Notes: generated by a model not told the origin, from the sequence alone. A stretch of DNA of 64,000 nt from Russula earlei (GCA_025769875.1 JAGFNK010000003.1:1-64000), one strand, 5' to 3'; shown: positions 47,857 to 60,127, numbered from the stretch's first letter. A program made the numbers and translations.

Positions 47857-49897
47857 TCACGAATTTCCGGGAGATGGATCAACCCATGTCCCATTTGGCC
47901 AGAGTGTAGCAGCGTTGGTAAAATCACCTGCAGTTCCTTGACTGGTGAACTGCCAAACGGACTTTCAATTCATACCCAGTACTAGTGTGCATGAATGAAA
48001 CACATACTGCCAGTCTGAAAAAGTGCGGCAGTCCGCTCTGCAATGCTGCTAAGGAATAGTTGAGACCGGGGCCAACATAACGTTCCACGTCGTCCACCAG
48101 CAGCATGAATCCATCCCAGCTCTGCCCGCTCGGAAGCGGGGACCAGGATATCGCCTGGTCTGAGAACGGCGAGGAAGGATTATAGTTCGTCGAATTTGTG
48201 ATAAAACTTGGGAGGTCAGTACCGAATGTGCCGTCTCGTCGCAACTGTGGCCAGAAGGGCTTAGGAGTTGACGATCCTGTGAGAAAGAAGACGTTACTTA
48301 CTTGGGAGGAAGTCTGAAGTATCGGGGCAAATCCGAAGGCGGCCGTTCCATTAAGAAATAATCCCAAAAGGAAGCCTTGGTAGAGAGCAGAAAGTCTGGT
48401 AGGGAACGCGGTACCCGGCATGAGTATCATCGCGATGATGTAGTGGTGGAGCCGCAGATGTAAGGAAGGCAGAAGTGCCAAAACCAGGGTCACCAATCCC
48501 CCGAGAAGATACCAAGCAAGATAGTACGGAAGCCAGCCGGTTTGACGAATAACACGAATTTGGTTTATGACAAGGACGAGCAAAACAAGTACAATGGTTA
48601 TGAGGGAGGCGAGCCCTCCACGTTGCGCTGTAGTATCCTTGGCAGTCAATCTATCGATGGGAATTCTTTCCGTGGTTAGATTCGCGAGAACCGTGACCCA
48701 ATACGGTCCAAGATACAATATCGTGGCTTCTATCGGCATTTTGGAAAACACGGGCAGGACGAAACGGATCGCCAATCGCCAGAATGCGTGACAGACGAAA
48801 AGGACGGGGAGGAACGTTCCGAAACCATCCGCGATATCGGGAGGGTAGAAGCGGGGCTGGGAGAAAAGGGTGATGTGCCAAAACCCGATGCATACCAGAC
48901 TCCAAAACGTGATGATGGGTTTGGGGCGAACCACGAGAAATAGAAAGGCGGTCACTAACACGTTGAGTATCAAAGCCTCCGAGCGTAGATCCGAGCAATA
49001 GAGAGAACGAGGGGCCATCGAAAATCTATAAGAGAGGGGGAAGACAGATGGAAAACCGATGGACGTGAGGCCGTTTGCCGAACGCGGGAGGAAGTCGGTG
49101 AAGTTTCCGATGAGGTTGACGGTTGCGCAACCTCCTCTCGAGTTGCTGATATAACCACTGATATTCAGGCGATCAGATGAAAGCTCGAGATTGATGAAAG
49201 GAGTAGGTCTGAGCTCACGCCTGTATAGCAGAAGCACAAAGAAAGCTGTCTCCACGATACGTAAGGTCCGCATCTCCCCCTCCAACAATCAGGGGAGCAA
49301 ACTCTACCTGCACATTGCCAATAGATCTTGGGTTTTGAAGATCTACCGACGAACATAGCGCAGGACAACGGAAGGTAAACGAGGTGTTCGAGAAAGGACC
49401 ACAATCGATCCCATTGAGCCCGCATCCGTCATCTTCGCTCCAGTAAGAGGCCAGACAGCCTATCCAGGACTGGAGCGGCGTCAGGAAGGATTGCGCGCGA
49501 ACGAAAAAGGATAACCCAATGATGTAGATCGCTCCCAAGAATAGAAAGACGAAAATGCAATTCGTTGAGAGGACGAGTAAGACGCTCGAGACGATGCTCG
49601 AGTGGCAGGCCGTACTTGCGTCCACAAATTGTCAGAGTAACGATCCACGGAGATGGCTCTGCGTGGCACAAAGTCAGCATATACCTTGCATACGGATGAT
49701 GACGACGAACCTGGCAGTTCGAGTACTGGCCTCGGTCCCTTCACATAAATGAGAAAACGGTTCGCCCTTCGAGCAGTGTAGGGAAAGCTTGACTCTAGGT
49801 TCCGCCAGATGGAGGAAGCCCATCGGAAAAGATGACTCCCCTTTCTTTCCCCTTGCAGCGATTCCTCAACAACGAAACCCTGTACAGGGGTGTTCAT
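47857..49897 (-). CDS. LCCL-domain multispanning membrane protein
   Basis: Starts MNTPVQGFVVEESLQGERKG. It contains RRANRFLIYVKGPRPVLELP, then CGRKYGLPLEHRLERLTRPL, a first membrane helix (CIFVFLFLGAIYIIGLSFFV), a Cys-rich segment (CLASYWSEDDGCGLNGIDCG), and the LCCL domain (YRGDSFLCASAIQAG|YISNSRGGCATVNL to about 49060). Six or seven further hydrophobic helices follow (for example YYLAWYLLGGLVTLVLALLP), then a C-terminal luminal part ending DFTNAATLWPNGTWVDPSPG. The family is conserved in fungi; function is unknown. The last intron (gtatgt...tggcag) is clean. The frame between LTRPL and the first helix shifts by one base near 49565-49575 with no usable intron. Confidence 0.8.
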
Positions 49898-50245
49898 GGT
49901 GTGATCAGGGCATCGCTCTGGAGACTGGCATGACTGTAGGGGATCAGAGGGACTCGGCGTCGCCAGCGTGGATCTACAAGAGTTGAGAGTCGTTGGATGA
50001 AATGATTGCACTGAGAGAATGTGTTTCCCGTCCGCAGCAGGTAGCGTTGGTGACCCATACCCGTGTGGGCACGGCCAAGGCACACGATGGAACAATATTA
50101 CCCGCTTACTTCCCACATTAATAAACCATTGGAGATCAGATGATTATCTTTGTTTCCATAGTAGCACATCGGTAGTGTAGCATAGCATGGGCTGCCATTT
50201 GGTTCACGACACGACACGACACGAACGCGATTGTTTCAAGATGTC

Positions 50246-50976
50246 AGTTCATCTGCAAAGCTATTAGGCGACTGATCATGTAAGTCGTTTGAAGACCAAG
50301 CTCACACAAGTCATACACCAAGCGGGCCTGAAGGTGCTCATTTTCTGGGCCAATGAAGTCGATATGTCGAACATAACGCCTTTCGCCATTAATTTCTTCA
50401 AATCCCCATATCTGGACGGGTAAGGTACATAGTAAACAGGCGGAGCAATGAGGGGTTGAAGGAGTTGACCTACCTGCTCAGCAATCCAGGTAGTACCGCT
50501 CTTTGGAGTGTCGCTTTTCACATATGAGTTGATTACGCCGTGCTCCTCCGTATCTGGAAGCCACCCATTCTTCAGAAACTCATTCTCGACTTGATCAAGC
50601 TTCGCCCTTCTGGATTTCCCAAGCACTGCACCAAATAGATGGTCCTCGTGTTCCCTGAACGTCCAATCCAGGATGCGATTCTCGGCCGTTCCAGGTATGC
50701 CCCCTGTGAGCCTCTGATCAATATCAATGCGCTCGACACCATCATCGTCTTTATAGTGCTGAACGTAGAGTGTTATGGTGGCCAAGCCGATAGCGCGACG
50801 TGTGAACCAGCTCAAACCCTGTAAACGCAAAATTTCGTCCGTATCGTCGCTCAGGGTCTTGTTCTGTGAGACAGAATGAGGGTGTTGTTATGATTCAAGG
50901 GGGATGGGAATATGAGTAGTACCATAACCCATGTCGCACTCAAATCCAGTGTTGTAACGGATTCGGGGGCAGCCAT
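50246..50976 (-). CDS. conserved fungal protein of unknown function
   Basis: Three exons and about 200 residues, starting MAAPESVTTLDLSATWVM. Exon 2 begins NKTLSDDTDEILRLQGLSWF and holds conserved-looking blocks (TRRAIGLATITLYVQHYKDD, IDIDQRLTGGIPGTAENRIL, WTFREHEDHLFGAVLGKSRR, FLKNGWLPDTEEHGVI). The last exon begins IWGFEEINGERRYVRHI. The pattern of short beta strands (ITLYVQHY, RILDWTF, TTWIAEQIWGF) resembles a lipid-binding beta-barrel (calycin-type) fold, which is inference. There is no signal peptide or membrane segment. Both introns are GT-AG, 59-63 nt and in phase. Confidence 0.7.
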
Positions 50977-51155
50977 GATGGATCGATTGTTTGACTGGCG
51001 GGGCTGTCAAGGAAGGAGAGGAGGGTGTAAAAAGGACGCATCGCTTCTCTTGCTTATCAATGATAATGGGATGCGTGGCGCAGGATGGACGAAGTTTACG
51101 CGAACCAACTCAATATGCTAGTACACCAATTAGATGGGTCGTCGGGGAGACGCAA

Positions 51156-51776
51156 CTACTTGCTCTTCGAGGGGAAAACGGAGATCACCCTCCATGGAGC
51201 ATCCTTTCCCCTCTCCCATGCTTGAGGCCCCCGACTATTATCTCCACCAAACTCAACCATAAGACCATCCCTCGTCCATTCCACCCAAATCCCGATGCTG
51301 CCCGATGACGGCCCAGCGCCGCCACCTTTTCTATCTGGTTCACCAAGGGCGGCGACAAATTCCTTTCCAGTCATGTTCTGCGTGATTGCGAGAAGAGGGG
51401 AGCGAAGTGTACCCTCCTCGGTTTCTGGGGAGACCGTGAGGGTAATTGGGCTGATAGGATAGGGTGAGTATGTAGACGATTGAATGCTGGTGTTGCTATC
51501 GGGCTTGTCGGGAGGAGGAATGTTGTATATATCGACACCATCTAAGACAAGATGGGCATCCTGTAGATCCTGACGTGATTCCCCAGACTGAGGTCTATAA
51601 CCATTGAGTGGAACGAATAGAAGACTGAGACCTAGGGAATAGTAATTGAAATAAAGGGCATCAGGGTAAGACTTGAGTTGTGGGGTGGGTAGAAGATGGG
51701 AAGAAAGAGATGACAGATAGGTTGCGAGATGTGGTGAGCCAGGCGAAAGACCGAGCAGCTCCTGTACGTTTGACAT
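51156..51776 (-). CDS. hypothetical protein, single exon
   Basis: 206 residues without introns, starting MSNVQELLGLSPGSPHLATY. Hydrophobic beta-like stretches (LYFNYYSLGLSLLFVPL, GSIGIWVEWTRDGLMVEFGG) and a short C-terminal WRVISVFPSK suggest a small soluble domain. I do not recognise the family. It is divergent from the seipin gene with only 90 bp between start codons. Confidence 0.65.
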   Translation of the reverse strand: MSNVQELLGLSPGSPHLATYLSSLSSHLLPTPQLKSYPDALYFNYYSLGLSLLFVPLNGYRPQSGESRQDLQDAHLVLDGVDIYNIPPPDKPDSNTSIQSSTYSPYPISPITLTVSPETEEGTLRSPLLAITQNMTGKEFVAALGEPDRKGGGAGPSSGSIGIWVEWTRDGLMVEFGGDNSRGPQAWERGKDAPWRVISVFPSKSK

Positions 51777-51866
51777 GGTAGGGTATCACATGCGATATGG
51801 CGAGGTGTAGTCAATCAAATAGGATAGCCAGTCGCGACCACCACCCACGCTCCTTCCCCCCCGTCC
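51777..51866. promoter_or_regulatory. 90-bp bidirectional promoter
   Basis: Only 90 bp separate the start codons of the divergent 206-residue protein and seipin, so they must share control elements. No TATA box is seen; a C-rich stretch lies next to the seipin ATG. Confidence 0.5.
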
Positions 51867-53102
51867 ATGGCCGACTCTCTCGATAAACACTTGCTAAGGC
51901 AAGCAAAACCGCCTCTCATTTTTCGTCTGGCACATGCCATATTTCTCTACCCATTAGAGCTTTCCCTCTCCCTTGTAGCCTCCGTTTTACGGCCCATTGC
52001 CCCACAACTCATTCCACTTGCTGTATTCTTCCTTTTGGTTCCCTTGCTGCTCATCCCGGCCATCGTATCAGGAGTCTATGTGTGGTACAGTCGTGCAGTC
52101 AGCTGGCAGTCCCCCCTTTTCTTTCAGTATGGGTGCGTGCTATCATAATGCCATACTAATATCACTTATGACCCAAAAGCGACGGACTTCTACCATATGC
52201 TGAAACTCAACTCAACTCATTTAACCCTGCTCAACCCTACGACATATCTCTTCACATTGTCGTTCCGGCTACAAAGTCTAACTTTGATCTCGGAAACTTT
52301 ATGACGATTCTGACGTTGACCGACCTCTCAAGCAGACCTCTCGCCACTGTCCGGAAACCAGTGAGTCCGTTGTCTAGACACCCACCTCCCTGTTCTCGTG
52401 ACGTCGTCGACAGGCGATCCTCCTCCCCCCGTCTTCCTTTCTCTGGTCGAATCCTAGCACTATGACTTTGCAAATCCCACTTCTTTCCCGCTATGTATCT
52501 GGCGTAAGCCGTCTTACTGCCAGAGTTGAGCTAGGCAGACAAGATGGTTGGAAGTCCATCGGATCCGGAGAAGGGAAGGAGCTCAGCGTGCTGACCGCCT
52601 TCATTCAAGGCTCCGTTCGGCCCCAAGGCATACGGTTGGTTCCTTCTCACCTTCGCATAAAGATGTAATCATCAATCCTTTGTAGGGGTGTCGTCTCAAG
52701 ATTTCCTTTACTGTCTGGTGCTATTGCCTCTGCAGTATTCCTCGTGGTGTCATTTTTGGTCCTGGCAATATGCCTTATCCCATCCCTTCGGTGGCAGTAT
52801 AGTAGCAGTGTTCCAACCGTTGCTAAGATTGGACCCAGCGCGCGCTTGCGAGTTCTACCAGAAGCGGTGGGTGAGAGGCGAGTTCGAAAACGATCATTGA
52901 AGCGAAGCGGGAGTGTCGGGCCCGTGAAACGGGAGGTATGGTTTTCACTCCCACGCATCATTCCTGATCTTCACTATCTCTTTTTCATCAAACCCAGGAA
53001 TATGAAGGAGGTATCTCCGCGCTGCCCCCTGCAGAAACGTCCTCCATTCCGCTACGACGCCGCCGTTCTAGGCTGCCGGAGCCCGTTTCTGACGATGAGT
53101 GA
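51867..53102 (+). CDS. SEI1: seipin, ER lipid-droplet assembly protein
   Basis: Five exons, roughly 320 residues. N-terminal membrane helix LIPLAVFFLLVPLLLIPAIV after a short cytosolic segment (MADSLDKHLLRQAKPPLIFR). The luminal beta-sandwich domain includes LLPYAETQLNSFNPAQPYDI, SLHIVVPATKSNFDLGNFMT, ILTLTDLSSRPLATVRKPAI, LLPPSSFLWSNPSTMTLQIP and VSRLTARVELGRQDGWKSIG. A second membrane helix follows (FLVVSFLVLAICLIPSL), then a basic tail with an acidic end. It forms ER rings where lipid droplets are born. All introns are short and in phase; the first uses GTGCGT after TATGG. Confidence 0.85.
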
Positions 53103-53836
53103 AGCTTCCCATTGACTCTGGCGTGGACGTCTCATGTTCGTCCTTTGGTGACATGTATCTTCGTTCGGCATTCCTTTCATAATTTCTGACACATTGCATC
53201 ACGATACCATCTGTATGTACACTGCAATAATTTGAAGTTTTGACATTTGTACTGTTAGCCTGATACTATAGAATTCCTCATGATAGGTGCCATGGTGCTC
53301 CATGACCTGTTCTTGATCAAGCTATGTGCTGTTCCAAATCAACGAAGTTCAACTCAGACTACAAGGACACCATTTCTCTGTCAAGTGCAAGACCGCCCAG
53401 GGGGTTAATTCGTTCCCCAACAGGGGATATCGTAAGGTGCACTCTTGCGGCGTACTTTAACCTTGAGAAAACATTGGAGATATCCACCCCTAGGTCGACC
53501 AGTTCCACACAGGATCTCCGGCAAGCGTGCCACATGAGTCGAAACCTCGATATCGTATATGGTAGCGATGCTAGGGACGTCTCTGCCAATTGCGAAAGTG
53601 TGGTTCAAGGTTCTACCAGTGGTAGAATTCTGCCTGGGCAGGATCCCTGCCCAGTACCACTGGACCTTCAAGACAAGCACAAGTATAAGCAACTGTCACG
53701 GTCATGGTTTCGCTGGATCGATAATAAGCAATAATCACGGCAGACAATCCCGTGTATCCTCTGTAGTCCATTCTGATATAATCTTGCCATCGGGGAAATA
53801 GAGCGGACCGAGGCCAAATGCCGCAGCAAAGGACAT
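53103..53836. other. intergenic region
   Basis: 734 bp between convergent seipin and SH3BGR-type genes. A near-palindrome gaattctgcctgggcaggatccctgcccag lies near 53626-53655. Open frames here lack motifs. Confidence 0.45.
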
Positions 53837-54957
53837 TCACGTACTTGCCACGTCTGCGACTTCCGTCTCAGCCTTCCCCGCGTCGTCGTCGGCCTTCGCC
53901 TCTTCACGAACCACCGGAGGCGGCACCGCCTCCTCTGGCTTCGCCTCGGCCACGCTCTCGGTCCCGGGCTCCTCGGGCTGTTCTGTGCCACCGCCGTCAT
54001 CTTTCAGCACCCCAGCCGCCTCGCCGCCTTTGTCGGGCGGCCCCGCCCTGTCCGTGAAATCGCCCAGGCCCTTCACGAGGTCGTCGGCTTCTTCGCCGCC
54101 GAGCCCGAGCTCCTGCACGAGTGCGAGCAGGTCATCCTCGGTCACCTTGACGCCCTGCAGGCCGTACCCGGAGAGGTCGTCGCCGACGTCGAACTCCGAC
54201 GCGCCGCGTCTCCGCAGCGCCTCTTTGTTCTCGACGGCGGCCGAGCTCGAGCTCGAGCTCGACGCGGCTCCGCCGCCGCGCAGGGGCGAGGAGCCCGGAC
54301 TGGCGCGGAACAGCGCCCTGTGCGCCGGCGAGGCCATTTGAGATGGCGACGAGGCGCCGGGCACGCCGATCGGCTTGGTGGGGAGCGTGGGACGCTGCTC
54401 CTCGATGGATTCGTCCCAGGAATCGTTCAGCCGAAGAAAGGTTGCGAGCTCGTCGTACTCCACCGCTTCTTCGCTATACGTCAACGGTAATCGGTACATG
54501 AGCGCGAGGCGGACGCGCGGTAGTCAACGCGAAGTATGCCCTCACAAGTTGGCGAAGGACTGCGATGAACATGGGGGGTCAGCGTGCGCATTCGTAGCTG
54601 GTTGCCAGTCGAGTTGCTTACCCCGGGGCATTTCCCTCCGACGAGTATACCGGGCAATTGCTGCTTGTCTGGCGTGCGGGTTTCGTCTTTTGATTGACGG
54701 GCACAAGGAGAGTAGGGGCCCACCTAGAGGAGCTTTCCTCCTCCAAAGTCTCTTTGCATCTTCGTCAGAGGCCAAGTCGTAGGAATTGAATGTGATATTC
54801 TTCGCTTGTAGGATGCGCAGGATGTATTCTACGCCACTGGTGATCAGCGCGTCGGTACGGAAAGGGGTCTAAATTAATGGGATATACCTTGACGTTGCCG
54901 CAGAGCTGGCTGCGACACTATGGTCGTTAGAAAGACTTGAATGGGAGGAGATACCAT
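53837..54957 (-). CDS. SH3BGR-type thioredoxin-fold protein with long acidic tail
   Basis: Spliced protein of about 290 residues in five exons. It starts MVSPPIQVFLTTIVSQPALR and continues RQEYILRILQAKNITFNSYD, LASDEDAKRLWRRKAPL, DKQQLPGILVGGKCPGSFAN, FEEAVEYDELATFLRLNDSW. This is the glutaredoxin-like fold of the SH3-binding glutamic-acid-rich family. The CxxC redox motif is replaced by SQPA, so it is unlikely to be a redox enzyme. The C-terminal 180 residues are low-complexity and Ala/Glu/Pro-rich with a helical segment (KVTEDDLLALVQELGLGG). The last few codons (VAST) may be intron sequence. An adaptor role is inferred from the family only. Confidence 0.75.
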
Positions 54958-55070
54958 GGTTGCCGGCGTCTAGGAGGAATCAAGACGCTTCCCTCTGACC
55001 TTCCCATCTGAGATATCTAATCACACGTCCCCCGACTCGGATCCGTTTCATCTTTATACCAGTTACTAGT

Positions 55071-55708
55071 ATGACACCCAAAGTTCTCGTCGTATGTTTA
55101 GGTAACATATGTCGCTCTCCGATGGGAGAGGCCGTGCTCAGGCACGTCGCCAAGGAGCGCAAAATCGATCTTGCCGTCGATAGCGCTGGCACGGCGGGGT
55201 ATCACGTTCGCGAAGAGCCCGATGAGCGGTCAGTGCATTCACATCAGACTTTTTGCCCGCCACTGGTAGACCTTATTGAACGATCTCACAGTACTACTGC
55301 CACCTGTGAGAAGGTGTGTTTTTATTTGATGTCTTAAAGAGCGATTCAATAGACCCTTTCCCCACAGTTCGGAGTCCCCATCTCGCATGAAGCACGCCAA
55401 GTGCGCCAGAGAGATTTCTACGATTTTACACACATCTTAGCCTCTGACAAGTCGAACCTCGACAACCTACTTCGCGTAAAGCCCAGCGACTCTACAGCGG
55501 AAGTCAAACTATGGGGATCATACCTTGATGGGAAGCCGGTTGCTGACCCTTACTACGGAGACATCGTAAGTTGCATGAGAACACGCACCGTGACGCCAGA
55601 CACTCAATTATTATCTAGAAAGGATTCGAAGATGTATATCGTCAATGCGTTGAACTATCCAATGCTTTCTTGGACACATTGACGGAGGCACCCTCCGCTA
55701 CCTTATGA
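55071..55708 (+). CDS. LTP1: low-molecular-weight protein tyrosine phosphatase
   Basis: Four exons, about 160 residues. Starts MTPKVLVVCLGNICRSPMGE, with the P-loop CLGNICRS (C-x5-R-S) that holds the nucleophilic Cys. It continues DSAGTAGYHVREEPDER|TTATCEK|FGVPISHEARQVRQRDF. The DPYYGD motif with the general-acid Asp lies near the end, followed by KGFEDVYRQCVELSNAFLDT. It hydrolyses phosphotyrosine and is cytosolic. The TTATCEK exon is about 22 nt. It is complete and all catalytic residues are present. Confidence 0.9.
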
Positions 55709-55831
55709 CGTTACTTAGATATATATGCAAGGAGCTAATCATGCAGCATAGATGTCATCAAACTGTATGCTATTCATTCGTGTTGCTGGGATCCAATCCA
55801 CGTTGTCGCACTGTGATCAGTAGGCGACGTG

Positions 55832-58214
55832 CTAGTGATGGGTAGGCATATGGACGGACGCCCGGCTGGTGAGCGCATCCTCTGACTTCCAAAGGCTTGT
55901 CGTCGTCTATCGGAATAAATAAATCATTGGAGGAGGGATGGAGTAGGAGGACGTTGGGCCTCACCTTCTTCTGTGTGTAGAATTCAACAGCGCTGCAAGC
56001 CGTTATTAAAGGGCCGACGAGGCAATAACTCAAGAAATGAAATACCTCTTCCCGTAAAAGCCGAGGTCGCCCAATGCACTCGCCTACGGCAAGAACTATA
56101 AGCACTGCAGATACTTGGGGTGAATAAACGCATTACCTTGCTTCCACTCCAAGATAACATAGGAAGGGGCACTGGAATAGGAATGTTGATTCCGATCTGA
56201 CCGATGTTCACATCCTGTTCAAATTTCCGTGCCGTTGCACCTGACTGCGTGAAAATTGCCGTGCCGTTGCCATACCGGTTCTGGTTGATGACCTTAATAC
56301 CCTCGTCTAGGGTGTCGGCCTTGAGAACGATAAGGACAGGCCCAAAAATCTCTTGGCTGGTGCCATGCTTCGTAAGAGGTGTGGCAAGAGGAAGAGACCA
56401 CATACTCATAACATGTCATTGCAGTATCCGCCTCAATAATCGTTGGTCCAATAAAATTGCCATGTTCGTATCCCGAAACCTGGATGTGACGACCATCGAG
56501 ATGTATCTTGCCGCCCTCCTGCTCAGCAGATCCAATTAATCCAAGAACACGGTCTTTAGCAGCCGGTGAGATGACGGGCCCGCTATACGAGATCAGAATG
56601 AGGTACGTAGAAATCGGGAATGACGGCCTACAGGTCGGCATCCTTCTCAAATCCCCCGTTCACTTTCAGATTTCTCGCAAGATCCATGAGGTCGGGTAGC
56701 CATGCCTGGGCATCACCGACCAACAGAACTACGGAAATGGCCATGCATCGTTGTCCGGCAGCTTCAAAAAGAGTCCATGAACGCAATACACATATAAACC
56801 TCGTAAACTTACCGCCAAAAGCCGCACCAACGATAGAGTTGAGGGCATGATTCTTATTGGCTGACAATGGGTATAAACTAATTGCGTTTGCAATACATCA
56901 ACCAGACCCTACCGTCTGGCATGATTATGGCATGATTCTTGGCACCCATGTTTGATTGGACCCGTTTGCCATTTTTCGTACCACTAAAGGTATGCGTCAA
57001 TAAGGGCGAGTACTGCAACGTGTGAGATGATGCATGCCGTTCGTAAATGTGCCTTCCGGCACGGTCACCTCCGACAAAACTGATCGCTTTAATGGCAGGG
57101 TGATCACAGATTGCATTTACTGTTGGGACAGTCCCATGAACGATATTAATAACACCTGCGGGAAGTCCCGCCTTTTGACAAAGTTCAGCAATGATCATTG
57201 CTGCACCGGGATCACGCTCAGAGGGCTTCAGGATGAGGGTGTTCCCAGTCACGGTAGCCAAAGGAATTGTCCAAAGCGGAATCATGCTATGGTATTAGGT
57301 GTGAAGAGCCTGATTAACTACCGACAAAGACACATACGCAGGAAAGTTGAATGGAGCGATGCTAGCCAAAAGAGGATTAGCTAGCGCGATCAAAAAGACA
57401 TGTCAAGATCGTACGCAGATGTCACGCCCAAAGGCACCTTACGAACTTCAGTATCCATGTCTCGGCTAACTGTGTCAAATATACATAGGTGTCGAGGTAA
57501 TTACCAGCACGAGAGGAACGAGCCTTCGATTTTCTCGCCCAACAGGAGCGAGGGAGCACCTGCGGCATGTTCCACCACTTGGAGTCCGCGGGCGATGTCG
57601 CCGTGCGCATCTGCGTGCATGTTTAGGATGCATAAGCTCATGAACGTAACACTTAGTCCTACCTTGAAGTGTCTTTCCTTGTTCCAAGACTATACTGGTA
57701 GCTAGGGAATCGGCATTCTCTCGAATGAGGCGCTGCAACCTGAGAGACGTTACCACGATCAGTTTAGATCATTAAATAGACGTCACAACGGACTCGAAGA
57801 TGAACTTCTGCCGAGTCAGTACAGTTGACTTGCTCCACGCCTTGAAGGCATCAGAAGCAGCTGCCACTGCTTGCTCGAACTCCCCATTGGTTGTTTCCGG
57901 AACGCGTGTAAGGAGTGTTTGTGTGGACTATTGTGGGATGATCCGTGGTCAGAATAAGGTAAAGAATGGAGTACATGGCGCACTGGGTCCACTACATCAA
58001 ACCACTTGGTTGCTTTACTCTGCACAAACTCCCCGCCTATGAAGTTTTTAGTGTTCTCCCCGGATGCACTCGTACCTTTCCAGTCCCTGGAAAGCTTTTC
58101 GGCCTTTCCACGCACAGATGAGTTAAGACCCAGGAGAGGTGGTTGTACGAGCGCAGTAGTATAAGTTCGGGCGCATATTGTGCGTGTGGGGATGCGAGAA
58201 TGAAACATAACCAC
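55832..58214 (-). CDS. methylmalonate-semialdehyde dehydrogenase, mitochondrial
   Basis: A CoA-acylating aldehyde dehydrogenase of valine breakdown, with an N-terminal targeting-like peptide ([20 protein letters not shown]). Core motifs in order: [146 protein letters not shown] (catalytic Cys), [14 protein letters not shown] region [36 protein letters not shown]. The last exon gives [20 protein letters not shown]. Roughly 540 residues in more than ten exons. The [12 protein letters not shown] block matches the acylating subgroup rather than ordinary ALDHs. Confidence 0.85.
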
Positions 58215-58367
58215 GATGATGACGGTGACCTCAATTCGCTCGCTCGGAACATCTTAGCGCGGAGTTTACCGGACCGGTGCTGACGTCGGCCCGTTATCCG
58301 AGGAGTATGCATGTTCGTGCTTGGTGCTGCGAGCGCTTGGTGGCGATAGTCAAACCACACCCTCGAC

Positions 58368-59965
58368 ATGCAGTCCAGTGTTTTTCAAGCCATCAATGCA
58401 CTATTACAACAATTTCAGCAACCGCCATGTTCTCCGAGCACTCTTCCACCACCTTCCGTAAACACATTCGAAGCGCAGTTAATGCAGTCTATCCAAGCCA
58501 CCAACCAGAACACCCTGCATCAGGCTGGCCTCAGTGCATTCCTTCAGTCTCTGCAGCAACAGTCGCCCCAACCAACCAGCACCCATACCTCTGCTCAATT
58601 ATTATTCGATGCTCTCAAAATGATTGCGCCAGTAGGCGAGTCGCCCAATGATGAACAACTTCTTGTCTTCGCCCTTCATTCAGGCTTGAGTAAAGGTTTG
58701 GATCACAGAAGAGCAATTGAAACACTTCACGGTGTATGCCATCGATTGCATGTACCCTTCTCTCTCTCAATTTAGGAAACAGGTCAACAATCACGCCGCC
58801 AATCTATGGAAGGACTATTATCTCGAACATAAATCTCACATAGACGAGATGGTCAACCAGCTGCAGCCGATTAAGACGGCAAAGAAGCCGGTACGGTTTG
58901 ATCCGGAACCAGGATCACTTTCTGCATTCTCGAAGATTGAGGGTAAGCAGCCAAACGCGCGATCTGCAAACGAGAGGAATATCTCCGCTCCTTTGGAATC
59001 GAGGTCATCTCGAAAGAAAATCGTTCCTCCAACTCCCGGGATGCGTGGACAGCGTGGCCTATCTCGACACTCAGATAGGCCACTACCCCCTCCTCCCGAA
59101 GTCGAACCGGTGCCTCCCACGACGATTGTGAAGACTGTTAGGGGTAACCAATATACCATCGAGGACAAGAAGTACTTTGCAAAGTATATATCTTGGGCAT
59201 TACATACCAATTCTTCACTCACAAAGAGCGAACTCATCGTAAAGCTCGCAGAAAATGTGCGTGGACACTCGTAAAACTCGAGTTGTGTTTCAATTTATTT
59301 GAGCCTTCCACAGGTGCCGCACCATACAGCCAATTCTTGGGCTTCTTATTGGACTCGCGATCCATTAGCTGACAGGTTACTGGCGGCTGCCGTGGAAAGA
59401 GCTACAGAAAATGACCAGGACCATGGTTATACTAGGGATGCTGGAGAAGAAGAGGACTACATTGAGAACAACCAAGAGTCGATCGACGAAGTAAGCTCAC
59501 ACGACTCGGAGGAGGATATAGCAGCAATGGGTGAACGTGGTGGTGCCTTTACTGCCGCAGAGTCCAGAGTAATGGCCAAGTATATCGCAAGGCACGACCC
59601 GGATGAGTGGGCTATGATGACAGGAAAACAAAGATGGCTTCCTTTCCACGAAGAGGTAGCTTCCCTGAATGACTATAAGGTGAACAAACCTTTGCTAACT
59701 GTAATATTTCTAGCATCCTAATCGTTCCGATAAGGCGTATGGCGAAAGGTATCGTGTCGAGGAACAGAGTATGTGCTCTGAAAAGTATTGTCGACAGGGA
59801 GCTGAGGTGTTTCCCCCAGAACTCCTGAGGCTTGCCGAGCGATATAGAAGACGCGCGCACATGCAACTGGAAAAGCAGTGTGGGACGCCATCTTGGGCTA
59901 ATGCAGGGGTTCGTAAGCGCCGCGCATCATTTCATGAATGGCCTGGCAAGCGAGCCCGTGAATAA
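58368..59965 (+). CDS. DNA-binding-like protein with two Myb/Rap1-like repeats
   Basis: Four exons and about 470 residues, starting MQSSVFQAINALLQQFQQPP. The first part is Gln/Ser/Pro-rich. A helical repeat follows (NQYTIEDKKYFAKYISWALH to PHHTANSWASYWTRDPLADR), whose HTxxSWxxYW ending resembles the Rap1-type Myb/SANT fold. A second, shorter repeat (GGAFTAAESRVMAKYIARHD to HPNRSDKAYGERYRVEEQSM) follows after an acidic spacer. The C-terminus is basic (KRRASFHEWPGKRARE). A chromatin or telomere DNA-binding role is inferred. Introns at 58732, about 59259 and about 59661 are GT-AG. Confidence 0.65.
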
Positions 59966-60127
59966 GAGTGAAACAGCCTGTATTATGTATGTACTTACCG
60001 TGATGGAGAAACGTGGGAGCAGCGCGTTCTTGAAAGAAACGGGATGTCGCGAGGATGTATTTGAAGGACTTTTCACACGTGCAGATCGATTGTACCATCG
60101 TCCTTGACCACAACCACGACCGCCAGC

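Noticed and set aside
53324..53734. 136-codon frame in the seipin 3' region
   Set aside because: No motif; it overlaps open frames on the other strand and lies between convergent genes.
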